A DNA stretch of 42,757 nucleotides from Welwitschia mirabilis (taxonomy: Eukaryota; Gnetophyta; Gnetopsida; Welwitschiales). The notes below the pieces were generated by a model. It did no database searches, was not told the origin of the DNA, and saw only the letters and a list, made by a program, of their open reading frames with translations. Location: positions 225,782,106 through 225,824,862 of the forward strand of contig JBOZIK010000001.1 of the NCBI GenBank assembly GCA_051453625.1, written 5' to 3'. Shown here piece after piece: positions 33,541 to 42,757 of the stretch. Each line of letters opens with the position of its first letter. Positions within the stretch are counted from its first letter, which is position 1. A program made the position numbers and the translations under genes.

Positions 33541-34317
33541 ATAATAGAAAAAATAAAAACTCTTATAAAAATAGGGGAAAATAACCTAAGAAGAAATAGG
33601 TTACTTTAGGAGCCAAAAAAACAAAAATAGGGCGGAAAAACAGATAGGTCCTAAGATAATGCAAACGACTATTATAAGCTATCATAAGGGGAAGCCAAAG
33701 GAGGTGGTAAATCATCTATGACACCCTATGACTAATGGCTGAGCTTAGGGGAAAAACTCCAAGGATGAATCGATTAGACAAACTTAAGAGGAAAAGGCTG
33801 AGAAGCATAGGAGCCAAATGGTTGAGAGCATTGACTTCCTAGATATAGGCTTAAGAAACCTCAAGAACAGGTCTTCTTTCTCATCTTTGATCATTATTTT
33901 ATGTTCTATGATCTCATTATCTTAGTTACCTTGAGGAATTTTATGGTCTATGATCTCATTCTCTTAGTTATCTTGAGAATTAACAATAAGTAGTCAACAA
34001 TAAAAAGTTTCTTAGAGGTAAGAGAAACTCCAAGATATTTAACTAGAATGGTGCCTTTGAAGAAACCTAGCAATTAGAGATAAAGATCTTTTTTCCCCTA
34101 AGATATGCCTCCAAAGAATGCCTAGCTCTTGAAAACATTATTCTTGAGTCTAGATACATCTGAGAAATGATCAAAATCTTCTTCCATACAGTAGGTGGAT
34201 TTACCATCATCCCTATGAAAAATAAAAATATCATCAACATAACATAGATGAATGATTTAAAGCTTATGACATGTTGAGTGGAAGTGAAACAAAGTGTCCT
34301 TATCCATTTTCTTAAGG
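33540..34317 (-). pseudogene. Plant L1-type LINE reverse transcriptase fragment
   Basis: On the - strand, right to left: FLVMNYLSKILKKMDKDTLF, then the active-site region LCYVDDIFIFHRDD with YVDD at 34241-34230 (the usual FADD box). FDHFSDVSRLKNNVFKS corresponds to the HFS..SGL..N..KS block, KYLGVSLTSKKL (~34045) to the YLG.PL block, and a SRKSMLSTIW segment (~33840) follows. This order is that of plant L1-like (non-LTR) reverse transcriptases, unlike the gypsy sequences on either side. It is truncated at both ends and broken by stops and shifts. It sits between protease and reverse transcriptase of element D, so it inserted after D. Confidence 0.78.
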
Positions 34318-35870
34318 ATCTTTGAGAGATAATTCATAACCAGGAAAAACAACTAAAGTCTCTTATAATTCTTATTAATTATGATATAAATATTAGTCTT
34401 TCCATTATGAATGCACTTGTTATCATATTACCATAGTCTACCTAATAATAAATGATAAGAATCTATAGGAATAACATCACAATGAATTTGATCATAAAAG
34501 TTACCAATTTTAAAGTTGATCAAGAATTATTATTTAACTATAACATGGTATCCTTTTTGCAATAATAAGAATCATTGTGGTTCTAGATGTAGTATGCTAT
34601 CTAACTTTAAATTTTTCATCATCTTAGATAAACTAAGTTATCAATGCTTTCATTATCAATTATAACCTTGCATACATTGTTTTTACAACTTACATCTAGC
34701 TTTGAAGAGTTATCTCCATTATTTTGGCTTCTTCAAAATTGCTGCGTCTTCCATAAGAGTTCATATAATAATCATATTTTCTCCTTTCTCATCAATAGTA
34801 TTTTCTAGTTCCTTATTTTTAGATTTTCCATTTGTCACACCATGCTCAAAGAAAACATTACTATGTGTACACTCCTTGATTGAATGACATTCATAAGACT
34901 TATGTCTTAGCTTATGAAATTTATATTAAAAAGTTAAAAAAATTACTTTCTCTACCTCTTCCTTAATAGTTACCTTCTCTATCTCTTGTGTCTTCTTTAC
35001 CTTTCTTTTATCATTATTGGTTTATTTTTACTCCTTGTGAATGCCCTTTTCTTTTTGGTTTCTTTCCTTTGAATTTTCATTCATTTGAACTATTCCTTTG
35101 TTGCAACTTCTATTCTATTCATTGTGTCAACTGGTATACTTCCTCTACTATTTTAGAAGTAAAAATGACAATTTCATCTTGAATAATAAGCCTTAAACCC
35201 ATGACATATCTAGTTATCTCTTGTATAATAAAGTTGAAATGTCTAGCTCGAATGGCAAGAGCATGAAACTCCTTTGTGTACTTCATCATAGACTTTTCTT
35301 CTTGTCAAAGTACCTAAATATTTTTTATTATTTCTCTCTTATGTCAAAATAGTAAAACATTGTCTTGGAACCTCTCCTTTATATAAGTCCAAGAATTTAA
35401 TAGATCTCAATCTTAATGACTCTTTCAAACATGCTTCCACCAATAGTTGTAACTACTTGTAAGGAAGTTAATTCAATCTTTATCTTCTTTTCTACATTTA
35501 TATTCTCTATCTTAAAGAACTGATCCATGTCTTAGATTGAATCTTGAATTTTTTTCTACTTTCAAACTTCCTTTAAATGGTGTTACAGTTACTAGGTCCT
35601 TCTATATTAGCTTTACTAGGGCTTTTATAAAAAGAGAATTATCTTTGTCTTTACTCCAAGATTTATATATATCACTCTTCCATGATGGATTTCCATCATA
35701 GAGTATTATTCTTTATGATTCTTCTTTGGAAACTCTAAAGGTTTGGGTGTATACTCCATACTCATATTATTTATCACTTCTTACATTATACACAAGATAT
35801 CTTCTATAACCATTTAAGATGCTTTTATAGATGAAAAACTACTATCTTCTTTAGTGGCATCCTAAAATCA
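34318..35870 (-). pseudogene. Gag, zinc knuckle and protease of element D
   Basis: Read right to left, a possible start Met lies at ~35862. Gag patches include IQDSI-DMDQFFKIENI-type sequence (~35540) and KEFHALAIRARHFNFIIQEI (~35275-35215), the EYTEEFYRL-type core, followed by RYVMGLRLIIQDEI. A zinc-knuckle remnant, HKSYECHSIKECT, is at ~34895-34860. The protease has VIIDNESIDNLV (~34660), where the DSG active site reads DNE, and CDVIPIDSYHLLLGR (~34475-34430), the CDVVPMDACHILLGR block. Many stops. The + strand frames at 34702-34887 and 34988-35182 are shadows. Confidence 0.78.
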
Positions 35871-35901
35871 AATTCAACATTAACTCGATTAAAAACCAAA
35901 A

Positions 35902-35916
35902 CTTTTTCTAATAATA
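35902..35916 (-). promoter_or_regulatory. Possible decayed primer binding site of element D
   Basis: The - strand reads TATTATTAGAAAAAG next to the LTR end TTTGCATCA. It matches 9 of 15 positions of an initiator tRNA-Met PBS, TGGTATCAGAGCAGG, with four of the six differences being C-to-T or G-to-A. Weak by itself; position supports it. Confidence 0.4.
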
Positions 35917-35918
35917 GA

Positions 35919-36470
35919 TGATGCAAATCTAGTATAACGAAACCTCAATAATTCTTTTACAATTGTGTTTCCATAGAGGAATAGAAAATACTAAGGAAAT
36001 ATGTAGAAAATAAAGTATTAAAGAATTGCTTTCTCTTACCAAAAAATAATTACAAAACTTATAGGTTGGAATCAAATCAATAGAGTGTTTATAAGCCCTT
36101 TTCTTAATAGTGGTTATCAAAGCATTACCAAAGATTTATCACTTTGATGCTTGGTAGTCTTTAAGAGACAATATAAGTGAGCCAGGATATTCATTAGGAA
36201 TTATATTCTCAAGTCCCTACACAAGACCACTTGTCAAGCTTTAACTCCAAGATCTCTTACTTCTACCTTCTCTAAGTGTTTTACTGAGGCATTTTCTAAT
36301 TCTTACCCTTTATTTCCTCACATCCCTTTATTTATAGTTCTTTAAGAGGGATCCTTATCAGTAAAGAATCCTCATAATGGTAGCCTCTTATACCATTTAC
36401 TAAAATAGTTTCTAAAGATAACATAATCTTATTATGTTTTAATAATCTCTAACATCATACATCTAGTATT
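35919..36470 (-). repeat. 5' LTR of element D (outer end unclear)
   Basis: Starts (+ coordinates) TGATGCAAATCT and aligns with 18236-18907 until about 36420-36470, after which homology fades. It is about 120 bp shorter than the 3' LTR, so the outer end was probably deleted. TATAAATAAA is at 36327-36336. The - strand frame at 35929-36120 is a shadow. Confidence 0.7.
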
Positions 36471-38857
36471 AAAATGAATTAATCATTGTTACATTAACAA
36501 GTGAATGAAATATGATGATGGATAGGACCAGTAAGTGGGTGAAATATGAATAAATGATAATTCATCTCTAAAGATAAGAAGTTGAAATAGTCCTTCATGC
36601 TCTACATATCTAACTCAGATCTCAACCTTTTGATCATAATCATTAAAATTTACCTCAAAATGGATCAAAATGTATCATTTTGTACTGATCAAGCCTATTA
36701 TTCCTTAGTCTTTTACAAGGTACAAAAATACGTATAAGTTCAATATTATAGTTCTAAAATATTAAAAAATTATAACTTGTAATATCTTATTTTATCAAGA
36801 TGTTAGGTTTTATGATAAGTTTATTTTTATTCATGTTATATCTTATAACATTTTACATATATAAAGAATGCTAATTAAGATGTTACCTTTCTAAAACATG
36901 ATTAAGAAAAAACATATTAACTGAATGTAACTTTATCTAATTTTATATAAAAATTTTAAGATTTGTAAAGGTTTTTATTTATTTAATAAATTATTTATTT
37001 AAGGATGCAAATGATTGTCATGTAGGAAGCATTAGTTCCAAATTTCTTACTAAAATGTTTCTAAAGCAAGTATGTCTTATAGCTCACTGTCTTTCTATCA
37101 TTACAACATCTTTTTTATATTATGCTATTTGAAAGGACAAGCAAAATGTCTTTATTTATGATATTCATATTGGTGAAAATGCAAAGCTTCTTATCAATAT
37201 GTACCTTACATATGAATCTTACTTTTTTATTAATAATTATGAATCTATAATCAAATACCTACCCTTTAAGATTGATACTTATTATTTTCCCTCTAGTTCT
37301 AAGAATAATTAGAAAAAGTATTTAGTATTTGATATTTTAAAAGTTACACATGTATTCTCTCTAAACCATGAAAAATTACTTAATTTTATGAGGTAATCAA
37401 AATCCTTGAAATTTTCCTTTCTTTGCAATAGACTTATAAGAAACTATGTAACTTTACTATTAATAAATTGACCTGTAAGATGGATAAATAAAAAGATAAA
37501 AATTTCATAATGATTACTAGTCATACCTATTATTTCTTTTATTGGGATTCTACTTAAAAGTGAATTAAAAAGTACTTCATAATTTCATATGATCAAGTAA
37601 GAATAATAGAAAATAATTTCATAGATTTTCATGGAGGATCATTACTTATCAAATAGAAAACAAGATTTAGGTCTTTCTGGCTGGCTAGGTTTATGACATT
37701 TCCAATTTCTTTGATAAAAATTAAAGTAAAACAAGTTTAATAATAAATAAGAATATCCTTGTGAAAATAATGAAAATTAAATAATAATCATACTTTTATT
37801 AAAATATATGAAAATCTAGAAGATAAAAGCAAATGTAGTATTCATCTTTATTTCATAATATTCTAGAAAGATACTTGAGGTTCCATTAATAGCAAATTAA
37901 AAGTCTTTAATACAATGGTCTAGCAAAGTCATACTACCTTCAAGGTCTATTCTATGGGACTACTAGAGGATTGGGGTAGCTCATTAAGGACTTAGTATGT
38001 CCTTGTGTGAATCACATGTATGCCCCTAACTTTTCCAAGTGCCTCATTTAACCATGATAAAGTGACATGACCTTTCAACATAGTTATTCCATAAGGGTTA
38101 TATCCCTTGAATAGTTACTATAATTTTTAACAGTTTACTTAATAGATAATAAAAATAGTATAATAGATGATACTTTCTAAAAAGAAATTTTTGGATCTTT
38201 ACAAACTCCTTTTTATAAATTTGTTATTTGTCATTGAACTGCTTTTCTTTTATGGAATCATTTTCTTATGGGGTTTTTTTAGCTTCAAATTATTCATCTT
38301 TATCATATTCATCTACATTAATTAAAATATCTTTAATTTTCATTCACATAAACTTGGGTAATTCTATTTCATATTGTTATAAACCTCATTTTCTAATATT
38401 TAATTAGTAACCATAATGACATAATTACAAGAGCTTTTAAATTATGTAATACATTTTGGTATTAATTTTAATAAAAATCCTTTTTTTAAGTGAGAATTAA
38501 TGTGTAGCCTTATAATCAATAATGTATTATATTTCTTATGTCAAACGTATATTTTGATTATAGATACTCATAAGGTTACTTAATTATTTAATCTTAGATT
38601 TGGATAATTTTATTAATTTAAATTATAATGATAATTATAAAATTTTTAATAATAAATAAACCTATTTATGATTAGATAAGTCATTTACATGATTAATAGT
38701 TATATCAAAAAAATCCATATGAAGGTGTAAACTAATGTTTACAAAAATGGCATGTGGCATATTTATTTTAATTATTTATCCGTGTGCCTTATTCAAAAAA
38801 AATCTAAAACTACTTGGTAAAAGTGAAAGAATAATAACTAAGAGTACTATGTTTAAG
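36471..38857. other. AT-rich sequence, no gene seen
   Basis: About 2.4 kb with no coding frame of note and no motif I recognise. It may belong to the family E element or to the DNA into which D inserted. Confidence 0.5.
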
Positions 38858-39225
38858 TATGACAATTTCCTACATTTAATTATGACATTTTCTTACATTT
38901 AATTATGACATTTTTTACATACCAATTATGACATTTTTCTTATATTCAATTATGGCATTCCTTTCTTATGATTTGTGTTATCGATATGATGGATCANNNN
39001 NNNNNNNNNNNNNNNNNNNNNNNNNNNNNNNNNNNNNNNNNNNNNNNNNNNNNNNNNNNNNNNNNNNNNNNNNNNNNNNNNNNNNNNNNNNNNNNNTAAG
39101 AGCATTGTATTCAACTATAACAATTTCTTATTTTCAACTATAGCATTTTCTTACATTCAATTATGATGTTTTTCTTACATTCAATTATGACATTTTTGTA
39201 ACATTCAATTACGTCATTTCCTTCT
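38858..39225 (+). repeat. Minisatellite, ~22-24-bp unit, split by a 100-N gap
   Basis: Imperfect head-to-tail units of the type TTACATTCAATTATGACATTTTTC: about five left of the gap (38858-38965) and about five right of it (39100-39225). The gap is at 38997-39096. A CCTTTCTTATGATTTGTG/CCTTCTTGTGAGTTGT segment occurs on both sides of the gap, so the flanks are partly duplicated. The + strand frame at 38928-39143 spans N and is not a gene. Confidence 0.8.
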
Positions 39226-39979
39226 TGTGAGTTGTATTATTGATGTGCTGGATCATGAAGAGTGTAAACATGTAAATAAGGACATGCACTCTTATTCATA
39301 AACCAAAAAGGATAAATGAGTAGAATTTATTTTATTATGACTTTTATCCTTATTTATATTTATGAAAGTACTTTATACATAAAATATTATTTTTCTTATT
39401 TTGTCACATGACAATTTTGAAATTGGTGCATTTGTTTTTCTAATGAATTTTAAATATGTTTTGGATTGATTATGAGCCTATGAAGAATTAAAAAGAAGCT
39501 AGCATGAGGAAAGGATGCATGTAATTAATCTTGTTAATTAAATCAAAAATATCACTCGCCAAAATTAGATGCATGAGTTATAAATAAGATTCCTTTTATT
39601 ATCCATACATCACTTTCACTTCTTATGCAAGCTTTTACAACTTTTCATTGAGTTATCTTATTAATGTCACTTCTATAGATTGATAGCAGAGTAAAAGAAC
39701 TAATGTGGCTATAGGATGCATGATAACCTCATGTTTGCTAATGCTCCTCTTCCTCATGGCTGCTAATGCTTCACCTACCTCATCGTGCATATCTTTGACT
39801 ATCTTAAGCAGATGCTCTACATTCTAATGTTTTCAAACTCGTAGAGCCCTCCTGACCATGACAATATAGAAGCACAAAAATCCTCTTAAGCAAACATTAT
39901 AGCAAGAAATCAAATAAGGAATAATGGTTTGAGTCTTAAGTTCCTTCCACAAGAGTATGGCAATAATAATGGCATACAA

Positions 39980-40600
39980 ATTGATGGGGAAGAATGGGAA
40001 TAAGGGAACACTTTATGGGAAAATTACCTTACGAGATACATTTTTGATCGTAAGCCTAATCCCATCCACATGGAAAGATTTGCAAGAGCAAGATGGAGAA
40101 AATCTGGTCTCTTAGAAGTCACGCATCTAGAAAAAGGTATGTTTATATTCAAATTTTCCTCCTTGGAAACTATGAATCTAGTTTTAGGTCAAGGACTAGT
40201 GTTATTTAGCTACAGACCTCTGATTCTCTAGCCCTGATCCCCTGACTTAAAATTTGATATAAAGGAGATTAGAAGTTTTCCCATTTGGATATAATTCCCT
40301 CACCTTGGATCAAATCTTTAGGGGAAGAGGAACTTAAGCAAGATATCCAATGTGATCGAGTGTCTTATTTGCATAGATGTGGTTACTACTTACAGAGGTA
40401 GACTGACTTACACACGAGTATATATAGAGATTAATATAAATGAAGAGATATCATGTAGTATAAAATTGCGCAATCTATAAGGAAAGGAATTCATTCAATA
40501 GGTAGAATACGAATGGATTCCTCCTCATTGTTCAAATTATAGGCTTCTTGGTCATGAAGTTAGGGACTGTAGTCAGAGACTAATCCCAATTTGGATTTCA
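39980..40600 (+). pseudogene. LINE ORF1 fragment (DUF4283 type with CCHC knuckle)
   Basis: One frame from about 40010 to 40570 holds ~185 codons with six stops. It matches the nucleic-acid-binding ORF1 of plant L1-like LINEs (DUF4283 followed by zf-CCHC_4). Visible are FDRKPNPIHMERFARARWRK (~40047), GMFIFKFSS (~40138), LFSYRPLIL (~40203), FPIWI (~40280), CIDVVTTYRGRLTYTRVYIE (~40372) and YEWIPPHCSNYRLLGHEVRDC (~40508). The last is a CCHC knuckle whose second Cys is now Tyr, a G-to-A change. A stretch at ~40951 reading IDWNVS may be the WNVRG start of the ORF2 endonuclease. The rest of ORF2 is absent. Confidence 0.75.
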
Positions 40601-41690
40601 AAGGAAAAGAGCTAAGAAATGATTAGAGACAAATCCTCAGGCCTTGGTCTTCAAAATAATAAGTAGCCCAAACCATCTCAATAGTAGCAAGAGATTTCCA
40701 AAGCACTCATAGCACTCATAAACCTAACAAAAAAAACAAAGAAAGGGTTTTATCTTATACATTTAGATCAGTAGCCCTTCTTTCAACAATAGCAAGAGAA
40801 CAACTAATTACTTGGAGTTCAATAGTGCCCACTTGATCATTAAATACTAGAGATCACCTCTTCTTTTTCTGTCTTTTCTCCAAAGAGGTATGATCTACCA
40901 TTACTCAATTCCTCTTATTTAACCCTCCTTTCTCATGGACAAAAGTAAATTATTGATTGGAATGTGAGTTAAAGTTCAAAATAATCAGAAATCATTTAAC
41001 AAGAATAGCCTTATCTTTCATAATCTATAGTGTTTAAAAATAGAGGAATGATAAAACCTTTAAAAATACAAAAGCCCAAGGTGTAGTCAGGCTCCCAAAA
41101 GATTAAATTCAATCTTAAGATAACTATTACATAAATCAAATTTATTAAAAAATACCCCTTTCAATAGGCTCTAGTGTAAGCATAAATGCATTTTTCTTGA
41201 GTTTAAATAACTTTTTACTCTTTAGTGTCTTCTATTTCTTCTCCTTAATTCCTGTTCCATGACAATGACCTCAAGTGGAAACACAGTTATCTTCTATGTC
41301 TTCTTCAGGAGTTAGACAGGTGAAGCAAGTATAGAAAACAATCTTGCAAGGTTTGTAGACAATAGGAGATTGTTGATTTGTAAGGCACTTTGATAGTAAT
41401 GCATTGTATGTTACCTGTTGAGCTATCATTAGTATATCTTTAAATGAATCAAGAACCCTCTTCAATCAGATGCGAAGAGGCAAGCATCTTCGATGCAGAT
41501 CTTGCTATGTAAGCCTAGGAAGAGATGAAGTGGTTATAGTTTTTGTAAGATGAAGGACAAGGGCAGGAAAGGCTTCTTTAGACCTCATCCCATTGACCCT
41601 CTGGACTATTATTAAGAGTCTGAGCCTTAAATTTTAATGGTAATAGAATTCTTTACTTCTTTGTCAAGAAAAAATGTCACTTCTCCACAA
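40600..41690. other. LINE-derived or unidentified sequence, no intact gene
   Basis: Apart from the possible endonuclease start at ~40951, I recognise nothing. The - strand frame at 41271-41465 (64 codons) lies in DNA somewhat richer in G+C than its surroundings and contains several Cys residues, but it has no known motif and no support beyond being open. Confidence 0.4.
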
Positions 41691-41696
41691 GCTCAA

Positions 41697-42077
41697 CTAA
41701 CTTGTTATTGATCAATCTTGTCATTGTCATTCACATGTTCATATCACTTTTACATAAATATCATCTTACTTTTTATTAATTAATCCTATCATTGTCATTC
41801 ACATGTCAATATCACTTTTACACCAGGTCCATTTAACTTGTCATTGATTAATCTTATTAAGTAAAAGNNNNNNNNNNNNNNNNNNNNNNNNNNNNNNNNN
41901 NNNNNNNNNNNNNNNNNNNNNNNNNNNNNNNNNNNNNNNNNNNNNNNNNNNNNNNNNNNNNNNNNNNATATCATCTTACTTTTTATTAATTAATCATATC
42001 ATTGTCATTCACATGTCAATATCACTTTTACACAAGGTCCATTTAACTTGTCATTGATTAATCTTATTAAGTAAAAG
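41697..42077 (+). repeat. 68-bp tandem repeat, duplicated around a 100-N gap
   Basis: TCATTGTCATTCACATG recurs at 41721 and 41789, period 68 bp, with about 2.5 units before the gap (41868-41967). The 110 bp left of the gap (41758-41867) and the 110 bp right of it (41968-42077) are the same with two differences. Confidence 0.88.
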
Positions 42078-42157
42078 AGATTTCCTTATCTTATAGGTAA
42101 AATGATGTGTAAGTGGTTTTTAATCAATTATTTCAAGGACCTTTAATATACCATTTA

Positions 42158-42159
<2 letters not shown>

Positions 42160-42197
<38 letters not shown>
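42160..42197 (+). repeat. TA microsatellite, 19 units, at LTR TATA box
   Basis: (TA)19 between CATTTATC and GACATCTACC. The left family E LTR has the short TATCTATATATAGACATCC in the same context. Confidence 0.9.
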
Positions 42198-42201
<4 letters not shown>

Positions 42202-42242
42202 TCTACCTTATTCTCAAACTAGTATTCTTCAAGAAAGTTTAT

Positions 42243-42342
42243 NNNNNNNNNNNNNNNNNNNNNNNNNNNNNNNNNNNNNNNNNNNNNNNNNNNNNNNNNN
42301 NNNNNNNNNNNNNNNNNNNNNNNNNNNNNNNNNNNNNNNNNN
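42243..42342. other. Assembly gap of unknown size (100 N)
   Basis: Flanked on both sides by the same TA repeat and CTTATTCTCAAACTAGTATT segment. Confidence 0.95.
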
Positions 42343-42354
42343 ATAGACCATATA

Positions 42355-42356
<2 letters not shown>

Positions 42357-42390
<34 letters not shown>
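42357..42390 (+). repeat. TA microsatellite, 17 units (second copy around the gap)
   Basis: (TA)17 followed by GCCATCTTCCTTATTCTC, almost the same as the sequence after the first TA tract. Probably the same locus assembled twice. The open frames across this gap on both strands are artefacts. Confidence 0.9.
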
Positions 42391-42391
<1 letters not shown>

Positions 42392-42469
42392 CCATCTTCC
42401 TTATTCTCAAACTAGTATTCTTCAAGAAAGTTTATGCTACTAAAGTTTCTTCTCAATCCTTCTTCCTCT

Positions 42470-42540
42470 TAAGTTTGGAGTTGGAGCTTGGAGCTTGAAA
42501 TTTGGAGCTTGGAAGCTTGGAGATAGGATCTTGAAGCTTA
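42470..42540 (+). repeat. GGAGCTT-type short repeat in LTR leader
   Basis: Five or so imperfect GGAGCTTG/GGAAGCTTG phrases ~80-130 bases downstream of the TATA region. The left LTR has the reverse complement at 16400-16440, so the repeat is part of the family. Confidence 0.7.
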
Positions 42541-42757
42541 AAACTTCCTCAATATAATTCAAGGATCATTAATCTTCTTTGTTCCAAGTAGTTTGTTATT
42601 TCATGATAAGTTTAGATTCATTCCGTACATTAGGCCTATGCATATGATTTGCATTTTCCCTCCCATTGGCTGATAATAAGATGAGGGAGAGGTTTAAGGG
42701 ATCTATTTACTTTCTTATTTGATGGAGTTACTAATGGTTTTATGTGCTTTTGTATGT

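Larger units (their letters stand above)
18236..36470 (-). mobile_element. Chromovirus-like Ty3/gypsy element D, - strand, split by two insertions
   Basis: Read on the - strand: 5' LTR (35919-~36470), gag with zinc knuckle and protease (34318-35870), reverse transcriptase and start of RNase H (32311-33540), rest of RNase H and integrase (19000-20614), polypurine tract, 3' LTR (18236-18907). Integrase and protease signatures (MDFILG, SYHLLLGR) suit the chromovirus side of Ty3/gypsy; I cannot resolve the clade. Copy C (20615-32305) is inserted within RNase H, and a LINE fragment (33540-34317) lies between protease and reverse transcriptase. LTRs differ by roughly 20% by eye, so it is older than copy C. 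Confidence 0.8.
39240..42757 (+). mobile_element. LTR of gypsy family E (right copy, + strand), interrupted
   Basis: Segments 39260-39610 and 42140-42757 match the reverse complement of 17000-16620 and 16560-~16150. Shared landmarks are ACATGCACTCTTA, GATAAATGAGTAGA, GAGCCTAT, GCTAGCATGAGGAAA, the TATA region with TAGACATC, and the GGAGCTTGGA-rich segment. Between them (~39610-42100) lies ~2.5 kb absent from the left copy, including the LINE ORF1 fragment and the 68-bp repeat. The LTR runs off the window. Orientation is opposite to the left copy, giving a long inverted pair. Confidence 0.65.

Noticed and set aside
38858-39225. CRISPR-like array
   Set aside because: The units are directly abutting, imperfect and without unique spacers; it is a minisatellite in plant DNA.
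41271-41465. 64-codon frame on the - strand with several Cys as a small gene
   Set aside because: No recognisable motif, no conserved partner in the window, and its length is within chance expectation.
1-42757. A host protein-coding gene or a new multi-gene system
   Set aside because: Read on both strands, every recognisable coding stretch belongs to a retroelement. No operon-like or gene-like arrangement apart from those elements is visible.

Overview
This window looks like nuclear DNA from a seed plant, very probably an angiosperm. It is strongly AT-rich, roughly 70% A+T by eye. I find no intact gene. Nearly everything recognisable is a decayed Ty3/gypsy LTR retrotransposon, nested or fused with others, plus two LINE fragments, several local repeats and nine N gaps. 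The retroelement families (Athila-like, chromovirus-like, plant L1-like) are what point to a plant. I cannot name the species.

Layout. 1-2251: no recognised gene. 2262-2428: a ~60-bp tandem repeat carrying primer-binding-site-like motifs. 2428-5193 (copy A) and 5294-11718 (copy B): two truncated + strand Athila-like elements; B keeps its third ORF, polypurine tract and 3' LTR. 11719-12854: a gap and short-period AT-rich sequence. 12855-17060: a primer binding site and long LTR sequence of another gypsy family (family E) on the - strand, partly duplicated around a gap. 17755-18110: a broken coiled-coil reading frame. 18236-36470: a chromovirus-like gypsy element (D) on the - strand, split by two insertions. 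The first is a nearly full-length Athila-like element (copy C, 20615-32305, + strand), which sits inside D's RNase H domain. The second is a LINE reverse-transcriptase fragment (33540-34317), between D's protease and reverse transcriptase. 38858-42757: a minisatellite and a second family E LTR in the opposite (+) orientation, itself interrupted by a LINE ORF1 fragment, a 68-bp tandem repeat and TA microsatellites.

Copy C is the best preserved element: 5' LTR, tRNA-Asp-type primer binding site, protease, reverse transcriptase, RNase H, integrase, a long spacer, a third ORF, polypurine tract and 3' LTR. It has almost no room for gag. The three Athila-like copies allow site-by-site comparison. 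Their in-frame stops fall at Gln and Trp codons and are explained by C-to-T or G-to-A changes, the mark of long-term deamination of methylated cytosine. Relative order is readable: D is oldest (LTRs ~20% apart by eye), C inserted into it later (LTRs ~10% apart).

The most unusual signals are four. The third ORF keeps one frame for about 400 codons despite about 31 stops. That ORF ends in a 21-bp (seven-codon) heptad array that differs in copy number between B and C. A palindrome-like motif, ATCATCTGGACGAT and relatives, recurs across the Athila-like family. A TA microsatellite appears to have grown out of an LTR TATA box. Several gaps are flanked by duplicated sequence and are probably assembly artefacts.
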